In this document: one piece after another, positions 44,271-53,506 of the stretch | Numbering within the stretch: the first letter of the stretch is position 1 | How the letters are laid out: each line of letters opens with the position of its first letter | The notes under the pieces: model-generated | Told to the model about the DNA's origin: nothing | Seen by the model: the letters and a program-made list of their open reading frames with translations, nothing else | Databases searched by the model: none | NCBI RefSeq assembly: GCF_043677095.1 | Contig: NZ_JBHLJR010000002.1 | Coordinates: 124,001-188,000, forward strand | Origin: Natronococcus roseus | Lineage (GTDB): Archaea > Halobacteriota > Halobacteria > Halobacteriales > Natrialbaceae | DNA length: 64,000 bases | Direction: 5' to 3' | Made by a program: the position numbers and the translations under genes

Positions 44271-45692
44271 TCAGTCGCCAAAGAGCAGGTAGCCGATCGC
44301 CATCGACGCCAGCACGCCGCCGATCGACCACTCGAACAGGGTGTAGGACTCGAAGAACAGGTGGATCGCCCAGCCGACGACGAACGCGAGCATCGCGACG
44401 TCGACGTCGCGGTAGGCGGCCAGCCCGCGAGCGACGCTGCCGGCGATCAACCCGCCGTAGGCGAGGGCGCCGACGAAGCCGGTCTGGATCATCACTTCGA
44501 GGTAGGAGTTGTGCGGCAACGGCGCCGTCTCCCCCTCGAGATAGGGTTCGATGACGAGGTTCGCGGGGCCGCTGCCGTGGCCGAACAGGAGAGGGCCGTC
44601 ACGGATCGCCCGCAGACTCGCGGTCCAGAGTTCGAATCGACCCGACGTGGAGATGTCGACCACGTCCGCGTACATCGCAGCGAGCAGTCCGAAGACGCCG
44701 ACGGTGCTCGCCACGGCGGCGACGGGGACGGCGACGCGGCCGCCGGCGACGTAGGCGGCGTAGATCACGAGGACCACCGCCGAGGCGAGCATCGCCGCCC
44801 GGGCGTTCGAGAGGAAGACGCCGGCCGCACAGAGGCCGGTGAGCGCCACCGCCAGTGCGGCTCCCAGCGGTCGACGGGCGACGACCGAGCGGTGGAGTTC
44901 GACGACCGCGGCGACGAGACCGGCGAACGAGACCAGTCCGAAGGAGTTGGGGTTCGGGAAGAACGACTGGATCGTCGAGCGCTCGGTCTCGATCAGCGGC
45001 ACCGACGGGGTTCCCGACCACTGGCGGACCTCGAACGCCCACAGGCTGTACTCGCCGACGGCGTACGTTCCCAGGCCGAGTACCACCGCGACCGCCGCCA
45101 GCCGGGGGAGAAACCAGAGGAACACCCGTTTCGGAACGAGCCGCGGGACGACGAAAAGGCTCGTTCCCATTACGACCGCCGCCCACAGCGGCCACCGCGA
45201 CTGCGTGCTCGAGGGATCGTACGCGAGGGTGTGGGCGAGGTAGATCCCGGTCAGTACCGTAAAGCAGCCGACGGCGGCCCACTGGCCCGCCGTGTACCGT
45301 CTGGCGTCGGTGACGACGAGGAAAAAGGAGACGGAGAGGACGAACACGATCGCGATCGCGAGCGGGCGACTCGGCCCGAGACCGAACCCCGGCGAGGAGC
45401 TCTGGTAGATTACGCCGAGGACGACGAAGGAGACGCCGAGTACCGAGAGCAGTCCCGCCTGGAGCTGGTCGAACTCCTGGTACGCGTTCGTGACGAGCCG
45501 ACAGCCACAGACCGCGCCGAGCAGGACGGCGAAGGCCGCCAGCTGCCACGCCGCGACGGCGTCCGTCGAGTACGCGAGAATCACCAGAATCAGATGCAGG
45601 CCGAACAAACCGTAAATGAACAGGTTCACGAGGTGCTGGGGGTCCCATCCCTGGGCGAACAACGTCCCCGGCTCCCGTTCGACAGCACTCAC
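44271..45692 (-). CDS. O-antigen ligase/polymerase-like membrane protein (copy D)
   Basis: 473 residues from GTG 45690-45692. About 12 hydrophobic segments, GPLLFGHGSGPANLVIEPYL and LPHNSYLEVMIQTGFVGALAYGG. Very similar to copy B at 38188, including near-identical DNA around 45267-45320 (compare 39207-39260). A TATA-like TTATTTATTTGT (45713-45724) lies 21-32 nt upstream, supporting the leaderless GTG start. Probably a duplicate with gene conversion. Confidence 0.83.
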   Translation of the reverse strand: MSAVEREPGTLFAQGWDPQHLVNLFIYGLFGLHLILVILAYSTDAVAAWQLAAFAVLLGAVCGCRLVTNAYQEFDQLQAGLLSVLGVSFVVLGVIYQSSSPGFGLGPSRPLAIAIVFVLSVSFFLVVTDARRYTAGQWAAVGCFTVLTGIYLAHTLAYDPSSTQSRWPLWAAVVMGTSLFVVPRLVPKRVFLWFLPRLAAVAVVLGLGTYAVGEYSLWAFEVRQWSGTPSVPLIETERSTIQSFFPNPNSFGLVSFAGLVAAVVELHRSVVARRPLGAALAVALTGLCAAGVFLSNARAAMLASAVVLVIYAAYVAGGRVAVPVAAVASTVGVFGLLAAMYADVVDISTSGRFELWTASLRAIRDGPLLFGHGSGPANLVIEPYLEGETAPLPHNSYLEVMIQTGFVGALAYGGLIAGSVARGLAAYRDVDVAMLAFVVGWAIHLFFESYTLFEWSIGGVLASMAIGYLLFGD

Positions 45693-45712
45693 GTCTCGAG
45701 TAATTATCGGCG

Positions 45713-45724
45713 ACAAATAAATAA
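45713..45724 (-). promoter_or_regulatory. TATA box of ligase copy D
   Basis: TTATTTATTTGT on the minus strand, 21-32 nt before the GTG at 45692. Confidence 0.5.
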
Positions 45725-45921
45725 CTGAGCCAGTAACTATATCCCGGCGGTTCGTTCCCCGCGCGGGGCTGCCAAACATTGGACCGCGAACCGTGCCGTT
45801 CGCTCGTCGCTTCCGCTCGAGGACCGACGAATCGGCGTACCCGGCTAACCGGTCGGCGGATCCGCACCCACACATAAAAAGTCCGATGTGTTTTTGGGAG
45901 TCGGCGGTCTGTTGGCGAACG

Positions 45922-46908
45922 ATGCGCGTTCTCGTTACCGGCGGCGCCGGATTCATCGGAGGGCACCTCGCCGAGTCGTTCGCGAAAGCGGGACACGACG
46001 TGACGGTGCTCGACAACCTGGATCCCTACTACGACACCGGGATCAAGGAACGAACCATCGAGCTCGGCCGAGCGGCTGCAGCGGAGGGTGAAGGCGTCTA
46101 CGCGCTCGTGGAGGGCGACGTTCGGGACGCGACCCTCGTCGACGAACTGGTCGGCGACGCGGACGTCGTCTACCACCAGGCGGCCCAGGCGGGCGTTCGA
46201 ACGAGCGTCGACAACCCGCGCAAGCCCAACTCGATCAACGTCGACGGTACGTTGAACGTCCTCGATGCGGCCCGCGAGACCGACCTCGAGCGGGTCGTCC
46301 TCGCGAGTTCGTCGTCGGTGTACGGCAAACCGGAGTCCCTCCCCTACGACGAGGACCAGTCGACGAGGCCGGTCAGCCCGTACGGCGTCTCGAAGCTGGC
46401 CGCCGAACAGTACGCCCGGGTCTACGGCGAGGTGTACGGCCTCCCTACAGTTTCGCTGCGGTACTTCACCGTCTACGGCCCGCGGATGCGCCCCAACATG
46501 GCGATCTCGAACTTCGTCTCGCGCTGTCTGAACGGTGAGCCACCCGTCATCTACGGCGACGGCGCCCAGACGCGGGATTTCACGTACATCGACGACGTCG
46601 TCGGCGTCAACCGGCAGCTGCTGGACGACGATTCGGCCGACGGCGAGGTCGTAAACGTCGGCAGCACCGACACCGTCGACGTCCGGACGCTCGCGGAACT
46701 GGTTCGCGACGAGATCGATCCCTCGCTCGGTCTCGAGTACGGCGAGCGACGGACGGGCGACGCCGAGCACACCCACGCCGACGTCTCGAAGGCCCGCGAG
46801 CTGCTGGGGTACGAGCCGTCGACGTCGATCCGGGAGGGCGTCTCGCAGTTCATCGACTGGTACCGCCGGAACCGGGACTGGTACGAGCCGCTGGTGTTGG
46901 ACTCCTGA
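45922..46908 (+). CDS. NAD-dependent nucleotide-sugar epimerase/dehydratase (SDR family)
   Basis: 328 residues from ATG 45922, the start that places the Rossmann motif GGAGFIGGH at residue 7. Catalytic YxxxK is Y154-K158 (SPYGVSK) and the Ser/Thr site is ASSSSVYG. RYFTVYGPRMRPNMA and DGAQTRDFTYIDDVV are typical of UDP-glucose/UDP-glucuronate epimerases. Product sugar not resolved. CATAAAAA at 45873-45880 is a probable TATA box. Confidence 0.88.
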   Translation: MRVLVTGGAGFIGGHLAESFAKAGHDVTVLDNLDPYYDTGIKERTIELGRAAAAEGEGVYALVEGDVRDATLVDELVGDADVVYHQAAQAGVRTSVDNPRKPNSINVDGTLNVLDAARETDLERVVLASSSSVYGKPESLPYDEDQSTRPVSPYGVSKLAAEQYARVYGEVYGLPTVSLRYFTVYGPRMRPNMAISNFVSRCLNGEPPVIYGDGAQTRDFTYIDDVVGVNRQLLDDDSADGEVVNVGSTDTVDVRTLAELVRDEIDPSLGLEYGERRTGDAEHTHADVSKARELLGYEPSTSIREGVSQFIDWYRRNRDWYEPLVLDS

Positions 46909-46988
46909 TCGGGCAGCGAAGCGGGTCGCGCCGCGTGGCCGGGATCGCTCCACGAGACGAAGGCGCACACGTTTTCGAGGAAAAGGTA

Positions 46989-47007
46989 AAGGGACGGACC
47001 GTCCCTT
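46989..47007. promoter_or_regulatory. Palindrome just before ligase copy C
   Basis: AAGGGACGG-A-CCGTCCCTT: nine-base arms around a single base, ending 8 nt before the ATG at 47016. It may be an operator, or an RNA hairpin near the start codon, or a terminator of the epimerase transcript. Confidence 0.45.
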
Positions 47008-47015
47008 CCTGAGCC

Positions 47016-48224
47016 ATGGCGAAGACGGCCGCAGCGTCCGTCGGCGCTGCACTCATCGTCGCGGGACTCGCCCCGACCACGTGGCTCGTCGATCCCGCCG
47101 TGGGTTACGTCATCTCCGGAGCCATCCTGCTGTCGATTTTCGCGCTCGGCGTCCTGTACGGACTCGAGGACGGCCGGCTGACCGGCGCCTCGCTCGAGCG
47201 GCCGATCGTCGCGCTCTTCGGCCTCTACTGGGTCGGACTGATCGTTCAGCTCGTTCTCACGGGTTCGACGTCGTTCGTCCCCTACATCCTTCTCATGCCC
47301 GTGGTCTGCGTTACGCTATGGTACGTTTGCCCTCCGTTGCTTCTCGCACACCCGAGGCAGTTCGTGGGCGGGCTCGTCGGCGCCGTCACCGCGCTCACCC
47401 TGCTCGGAATCGGCCTTCTCGGCCTCGAGACGGTCACCGCGGCGAACTTTCCGTGGACGGGCAACAGCGTCCTCGGTCGGCCAGGCTTTCGCGTCGCGTC
47501 GGTGTACGGTAACTCCAACGCCTTCGGGTTCGCGGCCGCGGTCGCGAGCCTCGGCGCGCTGTGGGCGTTCCTCGAGTCGCGGCGCCAACCCTGGGGCGCG
47601 GCGTTGCTCGTGACGCTGACGGGGCTCGTCCTGAGCGACGCGACGATGGCGCTGCTGTCGTTCGGGACGGGAACGGCCGTCCTGCTGTTCCTTCGCGCTC
47701 CGATAGCCGGACTCGCGTTCGCCGCCGTCGGGGCGGTCGCCGCGTCGGCGTTTCTCCTGACCGATCTCGGTGCGTCCTACCTCGCGCTCGTAATCGAACG
47801 CGGCGGCAGCGAACGCCTCGTGTTCTGGGGAGTCGCCCTTTCGCAGGCCGCCGAGAGTCCCCTCATCGGCGCCGGATTCGACGCCGGAGTTCCGACTCAC
47901 AACTCGTTCGTCGCGATCGTGTTGAACGCGGGATACCCCGTGGGCGGCGTGTACGTCCTCGCGCTCGCCGGCGCGGTCGCATCGGCCCTGGGGAAGGTGC
48001 GGGCGCGGAACGATCCGTCGTGGAACGGGTTCGTTCTCGCCGCGTTGACGCTGCTCGCGTTGCAGATGCTGACCGAGTCGTTCACGCTCGGCGGGCTGTC
48101 CACGCCGTCGCTGATGCTCGCGACGTTCGTCGGGTTCGCGCTGATCGATCCGTCCGGGGAGACGACGATACCGCTCTCCCGGACGTTCGGCGGGACGCCC
48201 GACTCCGGCGGCGTCGATCAGTAG
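47016..48224 (+). CDS. O-antigen ligase/polymerase-like membrane protein (copy C)
   Basis: 402 residues, about 11 hydrophobic segments. The ligase loop is present as AAESPLIGAGFDAGVPTHNSFVAIVLNAGYPVGG, with YGNSNAFGFAAAVA earlier. It is diverged from the B/D pair. Followed after 33 nt by a flippase gene, so the two are probably co-transcribed. Role in polymerisation or ligation is by family only. Confidence 0.78.
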   Translation: MAKTAAASVGAALIVAGLAPTTWLVDPAVGYVISGAILLSIFALGVLYGLEDGRLTGASLERPIVALFGLYWVGLIVQLVLTGSTSFVPYILLMPVVCVTLWYVCPPLLLAHPRQFVGGLVGAVTALTLLGIGLLGLETVTAANFPWTGNSVLGRPGFRVASVYGNSNAFGFAAAVASLGALWAFLESRRQPWGAALLVTLTGLVLSDATMALLSFGTGTAVLLFLRAPIAGLAFAAVGAVAASAFLLTDLGASYLALVIERGGSERLVFWGVALSQAAESPLIGAGFDAGVPTHNSFVAIVLNAGYPVGGVYVLALAGAVASALGKVRARNDPSWNGFVLAALTLLALQMLTESFTLGGLSTPSLMLATFVGFALIDPSGETTIPLSRTFGGTPDSGGVDQ

Positions 48225-48257
48225 CCTTATTCCGCCCTGCTCGGAACGAACGCCGAG

Positions 48258-49721
48258 ATGGCGCTCGCAGGGAAGATCGCGTCCGGACTCAAGGCCGACT
48301 TCGCCTCGCAGATCGTTCGGAACCTCTCGAGCGGCCTCCTGGTCGTCGTCCTCGCCCGTCTGCTGGAGCCCAACGAGTACGGGCTGTTGTACCTCGCGAT
48401 CTCCGTCTTCGCGATCGCCACGGTGATCGGCCGGCTCGGACTCGGCAAGTCCGCCGCCCGCTACCTCACCGAGTACGAGGAGCGCGACGCCGGCCAGATC
48501 CCTCACATCGTCGAGACCGTCGCGCTCGCGCTCGCAGTTACCCTCGGGACCGTGACCGTCGCCCTGATCGCCGCTCGCGAACCGCTCGCGGCGCTTTTAG
48601 GCGAGCCCGGACTCGAGGAGCTGTTGCTGGTCGGCGCGCTGTACGTCGCGGGCCACGGGCTCGTCAACTCCGGGCGAAACCTCTGTCAGGGGTTCAAGGA
48701 GATCGAGTGGGCCGCGTACATCACGCTCGTCGAGGCGGTCGTCCGTCCTATCGTCGCGATCGGGCTCGTACTCGCCGGCCTCGGGGCGGTCGGCGCGCTC
48801 GTCGGCTACGTCGTCAGCTCGCTGCTCGCTGCCGCGCTGTTCGCGGCGGTCGTCTACAGGCTCTACGAGCGCGCGGAGCGGGGCGAGCTCGAGGCGGGGC
48901 TTCGCCGCCGAATCGCCGAGTACGCGCTCCCGATCACGCTGACCGAGAACGGAAGCACGATCATCAAGCGCGTCGACGTCGTCCTCATCGGGGCGTTCCT
49001 GACGCCGCTTGCGGTCAGCTACTACGTCGTCGCCAAACAGCTCCTGACGTTCGTCAAATCGCCCGCGAACTCGCTCGGCTTCGCGATCTCGCCGCGCTAC
49101 AGCGAACAGCTCCAGCGGGGGAACCTCGAGACCGCCTCGCGGCTCTACGGCGAGGCGCTGACGGCCACGCTCGTGTTCTACGTCCCCGCGGCCGCCGGGC
49201 TGGCGATCGTCGCCGAGCCGACGCTCGCGCTCGTCTTCGGCCCCGAGTACGCCGGGGGTGCGATCGTCCTGCAGCTCCTGACGATCTACCTCGTCGCGCA
49301 GGCGGTCTCCTACGTCACCAGCGGCGGGCTCGACTACCTCGGCCGGGCGAAACACCGCGCGTACGCGAAGGGCGCGGCGGCGGTCGCGAACCTCCTGTTG
49401 AACCTCGCGCTCATCCCGACGATCGGGATCGCCGGCGCGGCGATCTCGACGGCGGGGACGTACGCGGCCTACGTCGCGGTGAACGTCTACCTCATCCACC
49501 TCGAGCTGGACCTCGACTGGCGGGCGATCGGCCGTCGCTGCGCCAAGGTCGGAGCCGTCACGGCCGTCATGTCGGCGGTCGTCCTGCCGTTCGCCACCGT
49601 GATCGACGGCGTCGTCTCGCTCGCGGCGGTCGTCGCGCTCGGGACGGCCGTCTGGCTCGGAGCGACGGTCTCGATCGGCCTGGTCGAACGACAGCAGCTC
49701 CGTTCGGCGGCGCCGTTCTGA
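48258..49721 (+). CDS. Wzx-type oligosaccharide flippase (MOP superfamily)
   Basis: 487 residues, about 12-14 hydrophobic segments. The N terminus GKIASGLKADFASQIVRNLSSGLLVVVLARLLEPNEYGLLYLA is typical of polysaccharide-biosynthesis flippases, as is LGFAISPRYSEQLQRGN in the middle. It would flip the lipid-linked glycan outward. The locus also has an ABC exporter (40650), an alternative translocation route. Confidence 0.88.
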   Translation: MALAGKIASGLKADFASQIVRNLSSGLLVVVLARLLEPNEYGLLYLAISVFAIATVIGRLGLGKSAARYLTEYEERDAGQIPHIVETVALALAVTLGTVTVALIAAREPLAALLGEPGLEELLLVGALYVAGHGLVNSGRNLCQGFKEIEWAAYITLVEAVVRPIVAIGLVLAGLGAVGALVGYVVSSLLAAALFAAVVYRLYERAERGELEAGLRRRIAEYALPITLTENGSTIIKRVDVVLIGAFLTPLAVSYYVVAKQLLTFVKSPANSLGFAISPRYSEQLQRGNLETASRLYGEALTATLVFYVPAAAGLAIVAEPTLALVFGPEYAGGAIVLQLLTIYLVAQAVSYVTSGGLDYLGRAKHRAYAKGAAAVANLLLNLALIPTIGIAGAAISTAGTYAAYVAVNVYLIHLELDLDWRAIGRRCAKVGAVTAVMSAVVLPFATVIDGVVSLAAVVALGTAVWLGATVSIGLVERQQLRSAAPF

Positions 49722-49735
49722 CCGCCTCGAGGGCG

Positions 49736-50407
49736 TCAGGTTCGCGCCAGGACGTCCCGCCACCGGATCGGGATTCGACCGACGTAGGTTAGCTCGGGGT
49801 GTTCGTCGAACGGGTTCGCCGCGTCACGGTGGGTCCGCCACCAGCGGTCGTGGACGGCGTTGATCCGGACCGGAATCGCCTCGAGTCCGACCAGTTGCGA
49901 CGCCACGAGCCGGTGGAACCCACAGGAGTTGAAGATCAGCGCCCCGTCGCGGCCGACGTTGACGGCCACCTGGTCGTACCGGTCGGCGGTTCGTTCCGCC
50001 TGAGGGGCGTCACGCTCGAGTTCGATCCCCCGCTCCCGGATCGAGGCGAACAGCTCGTCGAGGTAGGCGCCGTACCCGGACGCCGCGTAGGAGCGGGCCT
50101 CGCGCTCGGGGTAGCCGGCCTCGCGCAGCGTCTCGACCGTGAGGTCCGCTCCGGCCAGGCGTCCGTCGTAGTACCCTCGCAGCAGCCGGTACTTCGGGCT
50201 CTCGGCCAGCGGCTTCGCCCGCAGGTCCCACTCCCCGGGCTCGATCCGGCCGGCCGAGCGGTACTTTCGCAACACGGTGTACTCGAGGTACGTCCGGATC
50301 TCGCGGGGATCGGCCCGACAGATCACGAACGGCGGGACGGTCGGTCCCGTAACCCGTCGCGGGAGGGCGTCTCGCAGCTTCAGCCGTAGCAGGGTCCTGT
50401 CGATCAT
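49736..50407 (-). CDS. ParB/sulfiredoxin-fold-like protein in glycan locus
   Basis: 223 residues from ATG 50405-50407. The N-terminal half is basic and aromatic (RTYLEYTVLRKYRSAGRIEPGEWDLRAKPL). The second half has VNVGRDGALIFNSCGFHRLVASQLVGLEAIPVRINAVHDRWW, which resembles the ParB-type D-G-x-H-R-L-A-A-x-x-L-G-x-x-x-I-P-V-R-V pattern. That fold also includes nucleotide-dependent kinases such as SerK. Similar proteins are, from memory, found in archaeal glycan clusters. Function unknown. Convergent to the flippase gene and divergent from GT2 at 50552. Confidence 0.55.
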   Translation of the reverse strand: MIDRTLLRLKLRDALPRRVTGPTVPPFVICRADPREIRTYLEYTVLRKYRSAGRIEPGEWDLRAKPLAESPKYRLLRGYYDGRLAGADLTVETLREAGYPEREARSYAASGYGAYLDELFASIRERGIELERDAPQAERTADRYDQVAVNVGRDGALIFNSCGFHRLVASQLVGLEAIPVRINAVHDRWWRTHRDAANPFDEHPELTYVGRIPIRWRDVLART

Positions 50408-50551
50408 GGGGCGAGCCACGTCGCACGCGGCGGTCACGGCTCGAGTAGCGATCCCAGCCGTATAGCTCTCGGTGGTCGAAACCGGCTCGAGCCCGCATCG
50501 AACGCCTCGCGGAAGCGACACGCTGAAGACGCCGAGGGAAATTTCACCGGT

Positions 50552-51508
50552 ATGGCATCCGTCAGTGTAGTGATCCCGACCTACGAACGCCCCGCCTTCC
50601 TCGAGGGCGCCGTCGAAACTGCACTGGCCCAGACGTACGACGATCTCGAGGTGATCGTCGTCGACGACGGCTCCGAGACCGCCTACGCCGGGGCTATCGT
50701 CGACGACAACCCCGATCGAGTGATCGGAATCGAACACGAGGAAAACCGAGGACTCTCCGCGGCGCGGAACACGGGGATCGAGCAATCCTCAGGGGAGTAC
50801 GTCGCCTTTCTGGACGACGACGACCGGTGGGACGAGACGAAGATCGAACGGCAGGTCCGACGCCTCGAGGCCGACGACCGGGTCGGCCTCGTCACCTGCC
50901 TCTCCGTGTCGGTAACCCCCGACGGGGAGGTTATCCACGTCGAACGCGACGCACCCACCGGCGACCTCTCGGAATCCATGTTGCGGAAGAACCTGCTCGG
51001 CTCGCCCTCCCGCGTACTCGTCCGTCGAACTGCACTCGAAGAGATCGACGGATTCGACGAGGACCTGCCGACGAAACAGGACTGGGACCTCTACATCCGG
51101 CTCTGTCAGCGCTGGCTCGTCGATGCCGTCGACGACCACCTCTGCTTTCGGACGTCCCACGAGAGCATGTCCAGTTCGCCCGAAGCCGTGACCCGCGATT
51201 ATCGGGCCGTGCTCGAGAAACACGAGTCGCTGATCCGCGAGCGCGGCTACTGGGAGCCGGCGACGGCGGCGATCGCCGAGCGAGCGGGGCGGGCGTACCT
51301 GGATCACGACGAGCTCCGAAGCGCCCGTAGCGCTCTCAAGGCGGCACTCTCCGCGGAGCCGACGAAACGAAGGACGGCCCTATTAGCGCTTTCCTACACC
51401 CATCCCACGGTCGTTCGGTCGGCGATCGCCGCGACGCGATACCTGCGCTCGAGGCGCGACCCCAGCGGGTTCGAGTACGGGGAAGCCGTCGGGTCCGGGC
51501 CCGCGTAG
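50552..51508 (+). CDS. Glycosyltransferase, family 2
   Basis: 318 residues. VSVVIPTYERPAFLEGAVETALAQTY, VIVVDDGSETAY, SAARNTGIEQSSGEYVAFLDDDDRWD (DxD region) and KQDWDLYIRLCQRW (acceptor side) mark a GT-A GT2 enzyme. A helical C-terminal part (SARSALKAALSAEPTKRRTALLALSY) resembles that of the GT2 at 35929. Soluble. Followed after about 50 nt by a GT4 gene. Confidence 0.9.
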   Translation: MASVSVVIPTYERPAFLEGAVETALAQTYDDLEVIVVDDGSETAYAGAIVDDNPDRVIGIEHEENRGLSAARNTGIEQSSGEYVAFLDDDDRWDETKIERQVRRLEADDRVGLVTCLSVSVTPDGEVIHVERDAPTGDLSESMLRKNLLGSPSRVLVRRTALEEIDGFDEDLPTKQDWDLYIRLCQRWLVDAVDDHLCFRTSHESMSSSPEAVTRDYRAVLEKHESLIRERGYWEPATAAIAERAGRAYLDHDELRSARSALKAALSAEPTKRRTALLALSYTHPTVVRSAIAATRYLRSRRDPSGFEYGEAVGSGPA

Positions 51509-51558
51509 CGCCGTTCGCACCGAAGCCTTTACCCGTCCGATCGGAAATCCCTCGAGCA

Positions 51559-52656
51559 ATGGTTCGCGTCCTCGCCGTCCTCACGCACGTCAGACCGACG
51601 ACCTTCTCCTACGAGCTCTCCGAGGCGCTGGCGGCGATCGACGGGATCGAGGTGACGATCGTCGCCTACTACGACGCCGCCGTCGAGGAGACGGCGATGG
51701 CGCCGGATTCGGCCGTCGGGTTCGTGCCGCTGAACGCGAGTTCGCGCCTCGATCCGGCCGCAATAGCCCACCTTCGATGGGTCCTGCGGACGAGGTCCTA
51801 CGATGTCCTCCACACCCACCACAACTTCGTCGGCTCGCTGGCCCGACTGCTCGCCCCTCGCGGAACGAAGATCGTCGATACCGAACACGCCGACCACGAG
51901 CGTCACTACTCGCTCCCGCAGGTGCTGGTCAACGCCGCGACGCTCCCGCGCGCCGACCGGGTCGTTGCAAACTCGAGACGGACGCTCGAGTCGCTGTACT
52001 GGTTCGAACGACTCGGGCTCGACGGCGAGCAGTGCTCGGTGATCTACAACGGGATCGACGTCGATCGAATCGACCGCGTGCTCGCGGAGCCCCGCAGCTC
52101 TCGAGGGACCGAGGGGACGCGGATCACGACGGTCGGCCGGCTGAGCGAGACGAAGAACCAGTCGACGCTGCTCCGGGCGTTCGCGTCGCTCGCCGACGAG
52201 CACCCCGACAGCCGGCTGACGATCGTCGGCGACGGCCCCCTTCGCGAGGACCTCGAATCGCTCGCCGAGTCGCTGGGGGTCCGAGCGCGCGTCGAGTTCA
52301 CGGGGTTCGTCGACCGCGAGGAGGTATACCGGATTCTCGCCGCGAGCGACCTCTACGTCCAGCCCTCGCTGTCGGAGGGCTTCTGCGTCGCCCTCGTCGA
52401 GGCGATGGCCTGTCGGCTTCCGGTCGTCGTCAGCGACGTTCCCGTCCTGCACGAGGTCGTCGGCGAGGCGGGCGCCTACGCGACCCCGACCGAACCCGCC
52501 GCATTCGCCGACCGCCTGCGACGGCTGCTCGCGGACGACGAGCTGCGGACGGAGTTCGCCGAGCGGGCGTCCGACCGCGCGCGAACCGAGTTCCCGCTCG
52601 AGCGAACCGCCGACGCCTACGCCGAGCTGTACCGGGAGCTGCTCGAGTCGTCGTAG
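51559..52656 (+). CDS. Glycosyltransferase, family 4 (GT-B)
   Basis: 365 residues. N-terminal VLHTHHNFVGSLARLLA and DTEHADHERHYS, nucleotide-sugar domain ITTVGRLSETKNQSTLLRAFASLAD, and the GT4 signature SLSEGFCVALVEAMACRLPVVVSDVP (EX7E: Glu in SEGF and in VEAM). Soluble or peripheral. It follows the GT2 at 50552 and precedes the P-loop protein at 52703. Confidence 0.92.
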   Translation: MVRVLAVLTHVRPTTFSYELSEALAAIDGIEVTIVAYYDAAVEETAMAPDSAVGFVPLNASSRLDPAAIAHLRWVLRTRSYDVLHTHHNFVGSLARLLAPRGTKIVDTEHADHERHYSLPQVLVNAATLPRADRVVANSRRTLESLYWFERLGLDGEQCSVIYNGIDVDRIDRVLAEPRSSRGTEGTRITTVGRLSETKNQSTLLRAFASLADEHPDSRLTIVGDGPLREDLESLAESLGVRARVEFTGFVDREEVYRILAASDLYVQPSLSEGFCVALVEAMACRLPVVVSDVPVLHEVVGEAGAYATPTEPAAFADRLRRLLADDELRTEFAERASDRARTEFPLERTADAYAELYRELLESS

Positions 52657-52702
52657 GGATCGAACCGGAACCGCTTTTGGTCGAACGCGGGACGATCAGA
52701 CC

Positions 52703-53446
52703 GTGACGGGGACGGCAGACGGCACGGCGACGGTGGAGTTCTTCGGCGTCCCGGGAGCGGGAAAGTCGACGATCGCCCGCCGACTGGCCGAGCGGCTGAC
52801 GGCGACGGGGCGACCGGTCTCGGAGCCGACGTACGAGCTCGCCCACGAGGTCTCGAGCGCGCGACGGTACCTCGCCAAGAGCGGATACGCCGCGACCGGA
52901 ACGCTCCGCCGACCCCGACGGGCGCTCGCGGCCGCTCGAGCGATCGCCGAAAGCGGCCAGCCCTCCCCTCGAGCGCTGGTGAAGACGGCGTTCAACTGGC
53001 TGTACGTGACCGGCGTGCTCGAGTCGCGGACGCCCGGAGAGCTGCAGGTGCTCGATCAGGGACTGGCACAGGCCGCGTGGTCGGTCGGCCTCGGCGCCGA
53101 ACGGGATCGAACGGCCCCGCTGTGCGAGTTGGCCGTCGACGCGCTCTCGCGGTCGGGACCGGCGCTGGTCGTTATCGTCGACGTCGCGCCCGAGACGATC
53201 CGCGAACGGCTCGCGAGTCGCGCGGACGGCGACACGCGGGTCAGTCCGACGGGCGACGGTCACGGCGTCAGCGAGGCGTTCGAGCGAACGGAGCGAATCG
53301 AACGCTCGCTCGCGGACGCGGTCGCCGGCAGGCCGTCGGTCGACCTCCTCCGCGTCGACAACGAGTCGCGGGCCGACCTCGAGGACGCCGTCGCGACGGT
53401 TCTCGAGCGCCTCGAGAGCGAACGGCACGGAGCCGGAAGTCGTTAG
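52703..53446 (+). CDS. P-loop NTPase/kinase-like protein of the glycan locus (copy 2)
   Basis: 247 residues from GTG 52703. Walker A FFGVPGAGKST (about 13-23), then VLDQGLAQAAWSVGLG (compare MDEGFAMGAVSV in copy 1), and LVVIVDVAPETIRERLASRADGDTRVS, a lid-like strand-Arg segment of the kind found in nucleoside and sugar kinases. No helix. It follows the GT2/GT4 pair. A shared task with copy 1 at 42461 is likely; substrate unknown. Confidence 0.65.
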   Translation: MTGTADGTATVEFFGVPGAGKSTIARRLAERLTATGRPVSEPTYELAHEVSSARRYLAKSGYAATGTLRRPRRALAAARAIAESGQPSPRALVKTAFNWLYVTGVLESRTPGELQVLDQGLAQAAWSVGLGAERDRTAPLCELAVDALSRSGPALVVIVDVAPETIRERLASRADGDTRVSPTGDGHGVSEAFERTERIERSLADAVAGRPSVDLLRVDNESRADLEDAVATVLERLESERHGAGSR

Positions 53447-53506
53447 TGAATCGATTTTTTAGCACACTGCGTGAAACTCGCGCTACGTCCCGCTCGAGCG
53501 ACTTCT

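Noticed and set aside
44599..47052. 817-codon leftward frame spanning the epimerase and part of ligase copy D
   Set aside because: It runs antisense to the epimerase and out of frame in the ligase gene; no domain.
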